Assembly (NCBI GenBank): GCA_051294375.1
Contig: CM119264.1
Coordinates: 15,773,473-15,837,472, forward strand
From: Paraspadella gotoi
Lineage: Eukaryota; Chaetognatha
Direction: 5' to 3'
DNA length: 64,000 nt
The notes beneath the pieces are model-generated. The model worked only from the letters and a program-made list of their open reading frames with translations. It was not told where the DNA came from and searched no databases. The position numbers were made by a program, and so were the translations under genes. This document shows, one piece after another, positions 7,566 to 19,438 of the stretch (its first letter is position 1; each line of letters begins with the position of its first letter).

Positions 7566-10265
7566 CTGAAAAATATAAACAAGTGTGGCTTTCATTGTAT
7601 GCAATACAATGCGCGCGCATAAAAACAACTAAATGTTTTAAAACATCCATGATGCTTTGTAGTTTCTTAAAAATATATTTTGTTTCATTGTACAATGTAT
7701 ATAAAAGTAAAAAGCCAGAAAAAACGTTTGCCACTCATTTTATTATTGTATCTCAAATCGCTCACAGATATATGGTCCCACCCCTGTATATTGAAGAACC
7801 AAGAGAAAAATATCATTACCGAGCAAAAAAACTTACTTGAACGTCCGATGTGCGCAATAGGAGTATCCCCGAACAATTCCGTGAAGTTGTCTACTTCGAA
7901 GGGTCGGGTTGAAACGTTCCTTATTCGCGTCTCTAATTGTGGCGCCGCTAGTTCAGACTCGGGAGAATTTTCTACCAAAGTCGCATTATCCACTGTCTCG
8001 CTTTTATCGCTTTGCAATGTAGGTTCCAATGGTCCTAGATCACCTTTTCGATCCAAATCGTCGTGAAAAAAAGCTAAGAAGTACAGCCGCAAATCTTCTG
8101 CTTCCGATGCAGACACAGAACCGATGCTAGAATGGCTCGAGAGGTGGAGTTTGAAGTCATCCCTCGAGGTAAAATAAACACTTTGACAAGTTTTAATCGG
8201 GCAGGCGAAACTCGGAGAAATTCCCTCTGATTTGTGGTGAGACCATTTAAGGTGAATCAAAAGAGAAGAACGGCCTGAAACTTTGTAGTCACATTGCTGA
8301 AAGACAATAAGAAAAGAGAACGTAATAAATCATTCTCGTTGACCCTACGCTTAAAGTACGCTTATGGTGAGTTTTGGTGACTAATAACCATCAACAATCT
8401 TGCGATCTTACAAATCGGCAAGTTGACTTACGCGATCGGGGCAGGCAAAAGGTTTTTCTTCAGAATGAGTTAATAGATGTCCGTCTAAATGATCCTTTCT
8501 GAAAAACGTCTTGTGACAAACGTCGCAGCACCAGTCTTTTACCCCATCGTGAATCTTCTCGTGCCGCCTTAATTTGGACGAGTTGAGGAAAGATTTTTCG
8601 CATCGGCGGCAGACATATGACCGATCACCGGTGTGCGATCTTATGTGCTGTTTGAGACGACAGGCATGTGGGAACACTTTTTCACAAACGTCGCAGACGA
8701 ACACCAAGTGCGTTTTGACGTGCGAAGCCAAGGATGAATGACCAAAAAATCGCTTCCCGCATGTATCGCAGACAAAGGCCGCCAAGTTGGTAGAGTTGGG
8801 GTGATTCTTAAAATTTGAAATAAAATCAAAGCAAAATCTGCTAAATTCTACTTTCGCCGACCTCGGCTTTTGAAAAAACATTTAAAAATATTTATTTAAA
8901 AAAAAAAAAACTTACCAAATTAACCAAAGTAACCACCCCTAACCCGAAAACACCCCTACATCACCCTTACCCCTGTTACTAAAGTCTCTTAAGGAAGTTA
9001 GGCAAAAAATAGTTATTTTTATGATACCAGCACCAAATTTGGTACACAGCTACTTAACAACATAATGTAACTTTTCAGTCGAGGAGACCAAAAATTCGAG
9101 GTGGTTTCCTCGTAATTTGTTGAAATGGCTCGTCAACATATAAAGTGCAGCTATTTTTTTATTTATCAATAGAATTGAATAAAAATTTATATGTATATTC
9201 CCTATAATATTTAAAAAATTTAAAAACACAGAGTGAGAGAGAGAGAGAAAAAAAAATCAAATGGCAGCAGCAGAAGCAGCAGGAGAAAAGAGAGAAAAAG
9301 AGAGAGCCCCTGCAGAGCCAGCTGCAGACTCAAAAGGCAGCAGCAGAAGCAGCAGGAGAAAAGAGAAAAAAAATAAGCCCCTGCAGAGCCAGCTGCAGGC
9401 TCGTTTTTCCCCTATAATTATGAATCAGTGACTAGGGAAAAGAGAGAGGGAGAGAGACATGTAATTAAAAGAGAAAAGAGAGAGAGAAAGAAATATGAAA
9501 ATAAAAGAGAGAAAATTTGTGTTTTGATAAAACGTAAACAAAACATATTTAATAACTGTCCAGACTCAATTTTAAGCACATCGATGATGAGAAGCTGTAT
9601 ATAAATTTTCAGCTTCATACACCCAAATTTAATCATAAAAAAGGCGATCTATAATTTGGAACGCCGACAACAACGACGACGACGACGCCACTTTTGCGCA
9701 AAAGCATTACAATATCGTCGCAAACGCTTAGCGATTGCGACGATAAAAATTTAAAATATATTAAACCTATACAAGTTTAAAAAAAAAATTGACCCAATTT
9801 TAAAGTGGTTTAAGATTTTTTTTTTTTTTTTTGGAAAAATTACTTCAATGGGCAATAGCCAGACATCCAGACAACTTCCTATAAAATCCTAAAGCCATTT
9901 ACTCTATAAATGGAAAAGTGATTCCATGTACAGACTTACGACATTCTAGTTTTCGGTACTGTACGCAAAATCTATCTTTGAAACCGTTAGGTTCGTCACT
10001 CACTTTCCGATAGTGTCGTTGTAACTGGAGCTCCGTTGAAAAACTCATCCCGCATTTTGATTCTTCGCATCGCCGCTCTATCCTCCGATGTAGCTCCATG
10101 TGACTGAATTATAACGCGAGAAAATAATAATATTGAAAAACTCGCGATGTTCTTTAATTACCATTTGAGGTTGTATGTCTTCGCAAACGATTTTCCACAT
10201 CCTTCGAAGTCGCACACCAAACTTGGTACATTTCTTGCATTATATTTTTTCTTTGACGTCTCCAT
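7540..10265 (-). CDS. Eight-finger C2H2 zinc-finger protein (complete, 5 exons)
   Basis: Assembled by splice sites from five minus-strand exons: 10162-10265, 10004-10103, 8432-8806, 7837-8296 and 7540-7565, giving 354 residues. All phases agree. Cys/His ligands fall at C18-C23-H36-H40, C47-C52-H65-H70, C81-C84-H97-H101, C106-C109-H122-H126, C134-C137-H150-H154, C162-C165-H178-H182, C190-C195-H208-H213 and C225-C230-H244-H248. Fingers 1, 2 and 7 exist only after splicing, which strongly supports the model. Fingers 1, 2, 7 and 8 have C-x4-C spacing; 3-6 have C-x2-C and short linkers (such as HTGDRSY). The C-terminal hundred residues are acidic and Ser-rich, as in activation regions. It is most likely a DNA-binding nuclear regulator. 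I cannot assign an orthologue; the mix of C-x4-C fingers recalls TFIIIA-type proteins, but this is not proof. Confidence 0.88.
7837..8296 (-). CDS. Zinc-finger gene exon 4
   Basis: Acceptor TTATTGTCTTTCAG, donor GTAAGT (7836-7831). Finishes finger 7 (QCDYKVSGRSSLLIHLKWSH), then finger 8, then the acidic tail (EAEDLRLYF, HDDLDRKGDLGPLEP). It ends with one base of a codon; both candidate last exons (7540-7565 and 3334-3623) supply TG to make Met. Confidence 0.88.
8432..8806 (-). CDS. Zinc-finger gene exon 3
   Basis: Acceptor ATTTCAAATTTTAAG, donor GTAAGT (8431-8426). 125 codons, phase 0 at both ends. Holds fingers 3-6 and the first Cys of finger 7 (ACPDR). The preceding 1.2-kb intron (8807-10003) contains a dispersed repeat at 9225-9755. 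Confidence 0.9.
9225..9755. repeat. Dispersed repeat Q, copy 1 (in zinc-finger intron 2)
   Basis: GA microsatellite, then CAG-type GCAGCAGCAGAAGCAGCAG blocks, a duplicated CCTGCAGAGCCAGCTGCAG palindrome, a unique part with ACATCGATGATGAGAAGCTG, and a closing CGTCGCAAACGC...GCGATTGCGACGAT inverted pair. Related copies: 53300-53695 and 62800-63295; the last is nearly identical over about 300 bases, implying recent mobility. Not coding. Confidence 0.75.
10004..10103 (-). CDS. Zinc-finger gene exon 2
   Basis: Acceptor TATAATTCAG, donor GTGAGT (10003-9998). It completes finger 1 (H36 MEL H40) and carries most of finger 2 (CEESKCGMSF). Reading through the donor loses the second His of finger 2; splicing to exon 3 restores it (HYRKNH). 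Intron 1 is only 58 bases. Confidence 0.85.
10162..10265 (-). CDS. Zinc-finger gene exon 1 (start codon)
   Basis: ATG at 10265-10263, chosen because it opens METSKKKYNARNVPSLV directly before the first finger. The donor is GTAATT at 10161-10156. The exon ends within the Cys codon that precedes the first zinc-binding His. Confidence 0.85.
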
Positions 10266-10732
10266 TTAAGTAAATTCCGTGACTGACACCTACTATTCTG
10301 TCCTAATATTGTTTAATGTCTAGTCGATAGCATGGTAATGAGTATCTGTAATAACAGATATTAGCCAAAAAACTGAGCCACGTTAACCTAATCGAGTCGA
10401 ACAAAGACGAGAGAATAAAAATTTTAGGGAATTTCATGTCTTTCCAACAGTTCCAGAACTTCTAATTTAAAAAAAAGTAAGGCAATATTTTAACGCAAAA
10501 CGTCACAATTAAAATTTTATGGTGATTTTAATAATCCGGAAATAAAGGGAGAAATTGAAAGAATTTGCAGCTCAGACGCGTGGTGACTTCAAACCCCCAT
10601 AACAAGTCTGCTTTAACTTTGTATCAATTATTGCATGTTCCCTAAGAGAAGACTGAATGAAAAAAATCTTAAAAGTATAGTGATCCCGCCAGACGTAACT
10701 ATCAAATAAAATTAATATAAAAATCTGAAAAA

Positions 10733-11305
10733 AACGAATGATTAATAATTATTAATGCGATGAAAACCAATTATTGATGCGATAACCAAATATTGATACA
10801 ATAAAAACTAAATATTGATGCGATGATAACCAGGATAATCATTCATTGATGCAATGATAATCATTCATTGATGCAATGATAATCATTCATTGATGCGATG
10901 ATAATCATTCATTGATGCGATGATAGTCATTCATTGATGCGATGATAGTCATTCATTGATGCGATGATAGTCATTCATTGATGCGATGATAGTCATTCAT
11001 TGATGCGATGATAGTCATTCATTGATGCGATGATAGTCATTCATTGATGAGATGATAATCATTCATTGATGCGATGATAATCATTCATTGATACAATGAT
11101 AGTGATTCATTGATATGATGATAGTCATTCATTGATGCAATGATAGTCATTTATTGATGCAATGATAATCATTCATTGATGCAATGATAGTCATTCATTG
11201 ATGCGATGATAGTCATTCATTGATGTGATGATAGTCATTCATTGATACGATGATAGTTATTCAATATTCATTGATGCGATGATAGTCATTCATTGATGCA
11301 ATGAG
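10733..11305. repeat. 22-bp minisatellite
   Basis: More than 20 copies of a unit close to GATAGTCATTCATTGATGCG plus AT, more degenerate at both edges. Shorter related arrays occur at 19280-19413, 22782-23045 and, very degenerate, 24475-24740. Confidence 0.9.
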
Positions 11306-11309
11306 TCTT

Positions 11310-14139
11310 TTATCGTAAATATAACAAACAAATGCATGTATGAGTGAGAGAGAGAGAAAATTTGAATTTATTCAATGGCATAAAATAGGCATAAAATAAA
11401 CCAATAGGCCATAAAAAGCTTTCATTACATTTAAATCAAAGAATTTAAGCATTCATCATAAAATCGTTCCAATTTACAATTTATGCACACATTTCCCTTT
11501 GCAAGTAATCCTATCCCAACAGTGTTTCTATGGGCGAAATGTTTGTATAAATAGTATTAGAATCAATATGATTAATAGCATTATCAAAAAGATAATTTCC
11601 ACGAATGATACTTTTTAATCTACGTACAGCAAAGTTTTTAACAATCAGATAATAGTATATGCCCTGCGGCGTCTAGTGTAGCAGCGGTAGGAGATGACTT
11701 TAGGCAAAAATCTCGCTTAAAAAAAAATTCAACATTTTTCTAAAAGAGATTTCAAATTTAATCTGATTGCCCAACTTTACAAACGACATTGGGAGAAATT
11801 CCGGTAGAAAACAGTTTTAGAAAACAGTTGTAAAAACGCACGATTCAGATAGTGTTGCATCTCAAGAGCTCGACTTTTTGTTCTTGTAGCATTTGATAAA
11901 GAATTTACTACCAAACAAGCCAAGGGAAATGTACTCATCTTCGGAGGATTTTCAAAACTCATTTTTACTACAAAAATGAAGGGGAAATGTCACTTTTTTA
12001 AAATTACAAACGGGATTACAGTATGTTTGCATGTTTTAATAATCGTAAGAAAACCTTTATCTCAAAGATATATACAATGAAAAATACTGTTCTTCAGAAA
12101 CTTGTTCCATTTTTTACAACATAAGAACAATTTTTAATTGTTTAAATTTTAATTAATTAATTTTATTTAATTAACTGTTTTTTTTCTCTCTATTTTATGT
12201 TTTTTGCTAAGACTTAGTCTGTCTTTGTTTGTTTGTTTGTTGATGATTGTACTGAATCAACCTCGTTGTATTCGAATAAAATCGCATATATTATAAATGG
12301 TACTTCAAATTATGAGATTCCAACAGCCTCGTGTCCCGAGAGCTCGACTTTTTTTCCTTTTTAGTATTGACCATTTTTTTTCAAATTAAACCATCCTGGT
12401 AAAGTGAATTGGTCCAGTTTTCATCAAGAAATTTTTATTTAAAAAGAAATTAAAAGGAAGGTTGAGGAAAAAAACTGATTTTTCCTAATATCTTTTGAAG
12501 GAACAAAGATAAAGGGATGGCAATAGTACCAAAATGAAGCCATAATCATAGGGCACATACAAGATACAATTTTAGAATTATTTTTGCTTAAACCTCTTTA
12601 CATAGATAGGCAAGTTACCTGGTCGTTTATAATGTTATTTTAAATATTTTTACATTTACTGATAGGAAATGATGTCAATATTGTTGATGTAACATTTCAA
12701 ATCAATCGACCCACGCGTTGAAAAAATAATCTACAAAAAATGGTCATTTTTCACGCCCAATTTTTAAAACAAATCTGCGTTCGTTAAATTTCAATGGATT
12801 TTTTAAAAATCTGGATCAGAATCTTAGTCAAAAGTATAACAACTTTTGAAATTAAATTAAACACACTTGGCCGTATTTAAAAAAAATAATTCAGTCTTTT
12901 CTCTTTCAGAATCCATATTTATTTAAGCAAAAATTTTCTATACTTCAAATGTTAATATATTTACTAAGAATAATGAATTATCATTTTGTTGAAAACAACA
13001 AAAATTAAAAAATTCATGTAGGAACCTTAAAAAACATATGATTTAAATATGAAAACTTAAAAACTACTGACATAGGGCTAAAAGACTGTATTATCAGATT
13101 TTTTAATTTTTGTCATCTTCAGGTGCAAATTAAAACCTTTGCATAATGCCCATTAGCTATATTAATATAACAATTTTTTATTAAAAAAAGCTCTACAATC
13201 TTTTAATAACACGCTAATGCTTGTAGCTCTATGGTAAAATTGTTGTTTTTATTTTTTATTATAATACAAGGTTTTTATCAATAAAGGGGTAAATTGCAAA
13301 GAAAATGAGTTATTTCAAAGCTCCATATTGACACTATGATATCAATAAATTTTCTTTGTTCCGGCATCGAAATGTACCTAAGACATTGTAGTTTCATTAG
13401 CTAATCTTTATTTTTATAATTTTAAAGGGCATGTTTGGCAAAAACAGTAAGAAACAAAAATGACAACAAATTTTGAGAAAAAAATTTGGATTAATTGCTA
13501 TTATTTCTTATTATGATGTCAATTTATTTTTTTCATTGTGTGTAGAATCGAACCCAAGTATTTTGATCCACAATTGATCCTGGACGCATCGACGTCAATT
13601 GGGATCGATATTTACTGTTTGTTTTAACTTTTATTTATATTTAAAATAAATTATTAAATTAATAACAAAAACGTCGCGACCTGGTCTCGAACTCGGGATT
13701 TCCTATCCACTCGTCATGTCTTGACCAGAGTCACCACTGAGACAATTAACTCTGTTTCTTTTAAATCTTGCTTATAACAATTCCTTATAATAATAGAATT
13801 GATCTTTTGTTATCAATAAACAAAGGAACACTGTCAAATATTAATAAGCAGCTGATTCCATTTTATATTATTTTTCTTTGTTATTCCAGTTAAAGTCTGG
13901 AAACCATTTTTAATTCTTCAGAGGAAATTAACTGCATTTACATCCACTATTAATTTCTCTTCGATTCGTTATTATTTAATTACTGTCAATTAATTAATTG
14001 TTTTATTATTGTTTACATATAGCTATTTGAATTGCTTGATGGCAAAAGCACTTCGAATATCTATATGCTTTGATTATTTTATTAAGGTATTGCTTTTAAC
14101 GATTAACCAAGCAAGTTGGTTTAGAAACCTTTAACTTGA
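11310..14139. other. AT-rich DNA with dispersed repeat E
   Basis: No gene seen. 11690-12640 belongs to a family found again at 15590-16230, 43490-43745 and 45300-45480 (shared TCTCGCTTAAAAAAAAATTC and GGCAATAGTACCAAAATGAA). The remainder is A/T-rich without convincing frames. Confidence 0.5.
13655..13750 (-). repeat. tRNA-like SINE remnant
   Basis: On the minus strand CTCAGTGGTGACTCTGG (A-box-like) is followed about 45 bases later by GAGTTCGAGACC (B-box-like, 13683-13694). A second B-box-like GGGTTCGATTCTAC lies near 13545-13560. The stems do not close well enough for a functional tRNA. Confidence 0.5.
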
Positions 14140-14470
14140 CGCCATCAATAACTTTGCCACGTGCGTCAGCGTCACGCCAGCGTCATTTCCGGTTCAATTA
14201 AAAACTCTTCTAATCGAACTAAAATCAAGTCAACGTCACGTCGAGTTACGCCAGCGTCTCTCACGCCTTCTTACGACGTCGGTAACGACGCCAGCGGCGA
14301 CGCCAACTCAGCGGCCACGCCCACTCTCATTCAACCGAGCCAATCTCTTCGTTGATTCGCTGTGACGCCTTGACCGCCCATATTCATCTGGGCATGCTCT
14401 CGTACAGCGAATTGAGGTATGACGGTTTTTCATCCCCGCCCCCGATGTTACGCGTCTTTCACTCTTTTCT
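14140..14470. other. CpG-rich patch, possible promoter or unrecognised exon
   Basis: An isolated G+C- and CpG-rich island in AT-rich DNA, with repeated GCGTCA/ACGCCAGCG motifs, a TTCCGG site and several CGTCA half-sites. The plus strand has a 64-codon frame and the minus strand part-frames, none recognisable. It could be a promoter or first exon, or a transposon fragment. Confidence 0.35.
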
Positions 14471-14564
14471 GAGAGCTACAATGGCACCTTTATGAACCAA
14501 AGAAAGGTGATAAATAATTCAATACCAAAAATAATAGAAAACTAAATCTGATTTTTTTCGCCAT

Positions 14565-14900
14565 TTTTAACGGGATCTGCATATCGCAGATTCCGACTCT
14601 ATAATTCACTTTGTCGGTCCGTCTGTCAACCCCCCCCCCATCTAGTCGGTCATTCACTTAAATCATGTCAGAACATCAAATTATGATAAATTATGCAAAA
14701 AATACTCCAATTACTCGTAATTGGATGGATGGATTGGGTGGGAAAGTGTGTGATTGAGCTGGATATGAAGTTTTGATGGAATTGTCTGTGTGGAAATGAG
14801 TTTAAATAGAAAAAATAAAAAACCTGTATCACTAATTGATTATGCTTTTTTTTATTTTATATTAAAATGCAAGATATATTAAAAAATCAAATAATTAATC
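14565..14900 (-). mobile_element. Helentron-like repeat fragment
   Basis: Begins with a degenerate terminal hairpin (GGATCTGCATATCGCAGATTCC is nearly palindromic), then the family sequence ACTTTGTCGGTCCGTC and the body repeat. Truncated. Confidence 0.6.
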
Positions 14901-14984
14901 AGTTAATTAGTTAGTCAATTAATAATCAATAATTATTTAATCAATAATTAATTAATCAGTCAGTTTTTTACGCTTTAATGGTTG

Positions 14985-15330
14985 ACATTGTGTAATTTTC
15001 TCTCTTTTCGTTCAATAAGATCAGCAGATTCGAAAACGAAAGTTTTTAGTATTTTTACAATTTTTATTAGAGTATTGGACATGTTTCGACTCTTGTTTTT
15101 CGAATCTTCATCAGCATTTGACAGTTGTAATTTTCACAATCATAAAGTTGAGGAGAGAGAGAGAGAGACAGAGAGAGTTTCCAACAAAGAAATGAGAAAG
15201 GACAGTGGTCAGATTGCAGGACAGGTGAAGGTAAGGACAGGAAAAAGGGGAAATAAGTTGATTTTTGAAATGGTGAAAATGAGAGAGAGAGAGAGAATGG
15301 TAAAGACTGATTTCGTTTGAGTATACTTAA
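14985..15330 (-). mobile_element. PLE terminal fragment
   Basis: A PLE end with an outer TTTTCGTTCAATAAGATC block (also at 6135-6165, inverted), a hammerhead motif (15078-15114, minus) and a GA tract with CAACAAAGAAATGAGAAAGG as in other PLE copies. Only one end is present. Confidence 0.6.
15078..15114 (-). ncRNA. Hammerhead ribozyme motif, core intact
   Basis: Minus strand CTGATGA, helix II GATTC/GAGTC (one wobble), GAAA, ACATGT and GTC: all core elements present. Confidence 0.65.
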
Positions 15331-15414
15331 TGCCCTTCGAGATATTGAAGAAATGCCCTAATTTTTCAGTTTTCAGCATTTTTTAAAAAGTTGGCAGCAT
15401 TTAAACATAGTTTT

Positions 15415-18185
15415 TAGTCGGATCTGCTTATCAGCAGATCCCGACTCTATAATTCACTTTGTCGCTCCGTCGGTCCGCCCCCTCAATGTTGTCGGGCACT
15501 AACTTATATCATGTCAGAACATCGAATTATGATAAATTATGCAAAAAAAATGATGTCCGTCCGTCCGTCCGTCCCACCTTAGCAAAAAACAATTACTTAG
15601 ACGAGAATCTCGCTTAAAAAAAAATTCAACATTTTTCTAATAGAGAATTCCGTTCAAATCTGACTACCCAAATTGCAAACGCGTTTGCCAGAAATTCGGT
15701 TAAAAAACACTTGTAAAAACGCACGATTCCGAGAGCGTTACATCTGAAGAGCTTGTCCTATTTGTTTTATGGCATTTGATAAAGGATTTATTATCAAACA
15801 AGCCAGGGGAAATGCACTACTCATCTCCGGAGAATTTTCAAACCTCATTTTTACTATAGAAATGAAAGGGAAAGTTTACAAACTAAAAATTGCAAACGGG
15901 ATTGCTATATGTTCCTGTTACATGAGCGACTTCGAATTTCGCGATTCTGATAGCTTTGTGTCTGAAGAGCTTGTCCTATTTTTCTATTTTCATTTGATAA
16001 TGATTTTGACATAAAATGATCAGGTTTAAATGAAATAGTCCGGTTTGAATCGCGAAATTTTTATTCAAAAAGAAATTAAAAGGAAGGTTGAGAAAAAAAC
16101 TGATTTTTCCTAATATCTTTTGAAGGAATAAAGATAAAGGGATGGCAATAGTACCAAAATGAAGCCATAATCATAGGGCACATACAAGATACAATTTTAG
16201 AATTACTTATGCTGAAACCTCCTTACAGGGTGAGTGTCAAACTAAGTCAAAATTATAATGAATTTTAAAACTAATGATACCCCATAGGAATAAATGAAAA
16301 TTTAATTCTTTTAATGATTCTGAAAGAAAAAAGGCTAAATTGTACTCTAGTAAAACTTTAAAGTTTTTTGAATAAAGAAAATGTGAATTTTTTGTCACTT
16401 AAATATTTGCTTGTCTGATTTTACAAGCATGCTTACAAAATTCTACAAAATATTATTTACCCCATCACAGCCTAAGTATTTATCTTTCTTTTCCACCAGA
16501 AAAAAGTAAACATTATCTTATTGAAGAGAACAGGGATGTTTACTGAAAGGAGCCGGAAGCCATTCAACTTCTTCACTTTGATGTTATTTTTTATAATAAA
16601 ATAAGCGAATTATTTAATTATTTAACTCTCACAGGCTTCATAAGATATTACACTTTCATAATATCCTAATGTTAATGTAATTTATTATATTTTTTACCCA
16701 GAAATCATAAAATAACAAAGTTGTGGATTCCCTTCGCTCGTTTAAGAAAAAAAAATTAACTAGCGGAATTATAAGTTTGTAAGAGGAAGTCAGAATCGGC
16801 GAAAATCTTAAAGGCGAGAATGTTGAAAAAAAGGGGTGGAATTTTGATGGGTTTCCTAAGATTTCTCCACAATGTGAGGTCCGATTAAAGTGAAACTTGA
16901 GATTTACAATATTCCCGTCATTCCACATCTATCGATATAAAAATATTTAAAAAAAGTCACTGGCTTCTTTTTCTATAACGGCTTCCTAAATGGATGATTG
17001 GATGGATGGATTTGAATAAAATTTTGTGTGTGGATAGGTAAGTGTGTGATTGAGCTGGATATAAAGTTTCGATGGAATCGTCCGAGTGGAAATGAGTTTA
17101 AATGGAAAAAACAAAAAAATATATTCACTATTTGAACACCAATTGCTCATGAGTGGATGGGCTGATTGACCTGGAATTTTGTATGTGGGTAGGAAAGTGT
17201 GTGATTGAACAGGAAATCAAGTTTCGATGGAATAGTTTGAGTGTGTAAATGGAAAAAAACAAAAAATCTGTTTCACTAATTGATTATGCTTCTTTTTCCT
17301 TTTATATTAAATGTATATGCAGGATGTATTAATAAATCAAATAATTAATCAGTTAATTAATTAATCAATCAATCCGTCCATCCGTCCCACCTTAGCAAAA
17401 AGCTCCAATAACTCGTGATTGGCTGGTTGGATTGGAATTAAATTTTGTGCGAGGGTAGGAAAGTGTGTGATAAAGCTGGATATAAAGTTTCGATGGAATC
17501 GTGTGAGTGGAAATTAGTTTAAATGGAAAAAACATAAGTCACATTTACTAAAATCTTTTTACTATTTTAACCAATAAATACTCTAATTAATCATAATTGG
17601 ATGGATAGATTGAGTTGAAATTTTGTGTGTGGGTAGGGAAATGTGTGACAAGCTTGATATAAAGTTTCGGTGGAAACGTACCAGTGGAAATGAGTTTAAA
17701 TGAAAAAAATATGAGTCACATTTACTTGAATCTTTTTATTTATTTTAACCCATGATAGATTGAGATGAAATTTTGTGAGCCGGTAGGAAAGTGAGTGAAG
17801 AAGCTAGATATAAAGTTTTGACGAAATGCAAGTTGAAAAAATGATGCAAGCTAAAAAAATCTTGAAAGCATAAGGATCGTCGCAATTGCATAAAAAGAGA
17901 GAGAGAGAGAGAAAGAGAGAGAAAGAGAGAGAGTGAGAGAGAAAGAAGAGAGAGAGAGAAAGAGAGTGAGAGAGAGAGAGAGAATGAGACATAAAATAAA
18001 ATAGAGGATATTTGTTTCTTTTGATAAAATGTAAACAAAACATTTAATAACTGTCCTGACTCAATTTTAAGGACATCGATGATGACAAGCTGAATATTAA
18101 TTATAATTAATTATTAAAATTAATTAATTAATCGATTAATTAATTAATTAACCTAGGCAGATCCGACATTGTTTGCTCAAACTTG
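15415..18185 (-). mobile_element. Helentron-like element, copy 2 (both ends present)
   Basis: Starts TTAGTC followed by the hairpin made of GGATCTGCT, a short loop and AGCAGATCC; ends GGCAGATCCGACATTGTTTG, CTCAAACTTG. The two ends share the inverted 11-mer GTCGGATCTGC / GCAGATCCGAC. The interior has repeat E (15590-16230), several copies of the 150-bp body repeat and a GA microsatellite (17897-17990). No Rep/helicase frame. The structure resembles the non-autonomous Helentron-associated elements (DINE-1 type). Confidence 0.6.
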
Positions 18186-19410
18186 TTTTTTTTTAAGGAA
18201 TATTGTAAAACATCCGCGCATGTATGAATCTCGTTTGAGCCCTACTACTAAGCTGGATCACAAACTTCAAATTATCTGGCAAGGTCTACTCTTTATATCA
18301 ATCTGAAAATATTTTTGTATTTATCATTTTTCATATATAAAAAAACATTTTATCCAGCTGCTTCATAAATTTTTGCTTGTTTTTTACTTTAATTGAAAAT
18401 ACAAGCAAATTTATGGAGTAGAAAAATTTAAGGCAATCAAAATGTAAATTAGTCTTTCCTTTTTCAAATTACGAAAGAAAAAAAGCAATTTCATATGCCT
18501 TCATTAAAATTTTTAATGCAAAAAAACTGTTATACTTTTAACTGCGATTTAAATAAAAGCTATATAAAGATTTATGGATAAATTTAATAAAACTATTTTA
18601 GAAAAGTGTCCATGATTAGGGCTTTAATTTGATACTCGCCCACATTCCTACCTCTTTTCTTTCTAAAGATATTCAAAAAAATTTTACCGTTAGAGAACTA
18701 AGCGGGAGTTTCTCAATTTATCCTATTGGTACAATACATAAATTCAAAATGAAACCTAAAAAAATTTTTTTCGTCTTCGAGAGACATCACTTTTAGGTGT
18801 ACCCATCGTCTTACTCATTTTTGGATTATGCTGGAAGAAATCAGCAAAACGTTTTCTCTTTTTTTTAATAGTTTGTACTAGCGCGTCAGAAATCTAAGAA
18901 AAAACTTGAAAATTTTATTCTAACAAGTTTTGCCTTTCAAGGCTGCCGTTTATGACTATATCTCGGAAACCATTGTAGGAATTTAAAAACGGTTTTTTGC
19001 AAGTGATTATTGATATCATCCTCCAGGGACCGGCATAAAAATATATAAAAAAAATAAACTGATATTAGCTCTCGAGTAAGATATTTACTCTGAGAAAAAT
19101 GTTTGTAACATAAACATAGCATCTATACCAGCTAGAATGTTACGAATTTCAATTAGTATAAAAAAATTTTATAACTCGATTGGTCTTTGTTTCGATTTTA
19201 TGACAAGTTTTTTCGTATCAGGACAGATTCAAGTCACTGTAACAAAAAAAATATCTTAAAAGAATAGGATCGAGCCTACCTTCAATGATAACCAATATTG
19301 ATGCGATGATAACCAAAGGATTGATCCGATGATATCATGATAACCAAATGATTGATGCGATGATAACCAAATATTAATGCGATTGTAACCAAATGATCGA
19401 TGTGATGATA
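15951..19410. repeat. 3.5-kb tandem duplication, left copy
   Basis: From TAGCTTTGTGTCTG to the end of the contig before the N gap, this is nearly identical to 19439-22907. Differences are mostly single-base indels in A/T runs. It spans most of Helentron-like copy 2 and about 1.2 kb of flank. No gene in it. Confidence 0.9.
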
Positions 19411-19413
19411 ATC

Positions 19414-19438
19414 NNNNNNNNNNNNNNNNNNNNNNNNN
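19414..19438. other. Assembly gap (25 N)
   Basis: A run of 25 N, the same size as the gap at 47920-47944, so a placeholder of unknown length. It falls exactly at the junction of the 3.5-kb duplication. Confidence 0.99.

Noticed and set aside
8408-8881. Zinc-finger exon starting at the upstream ATG near 8881 and running past 8432
   Set aside because: Only splicing at 8806 and 8432 completes fingers 2 and 7; the unspliced frame loses their His or Cys ligands.
10733-11305. Possible CRISPR array
   Set aside because: The 22-bp units are head-to-tail without unique spacers; it is a eukaryotic minisatellite.
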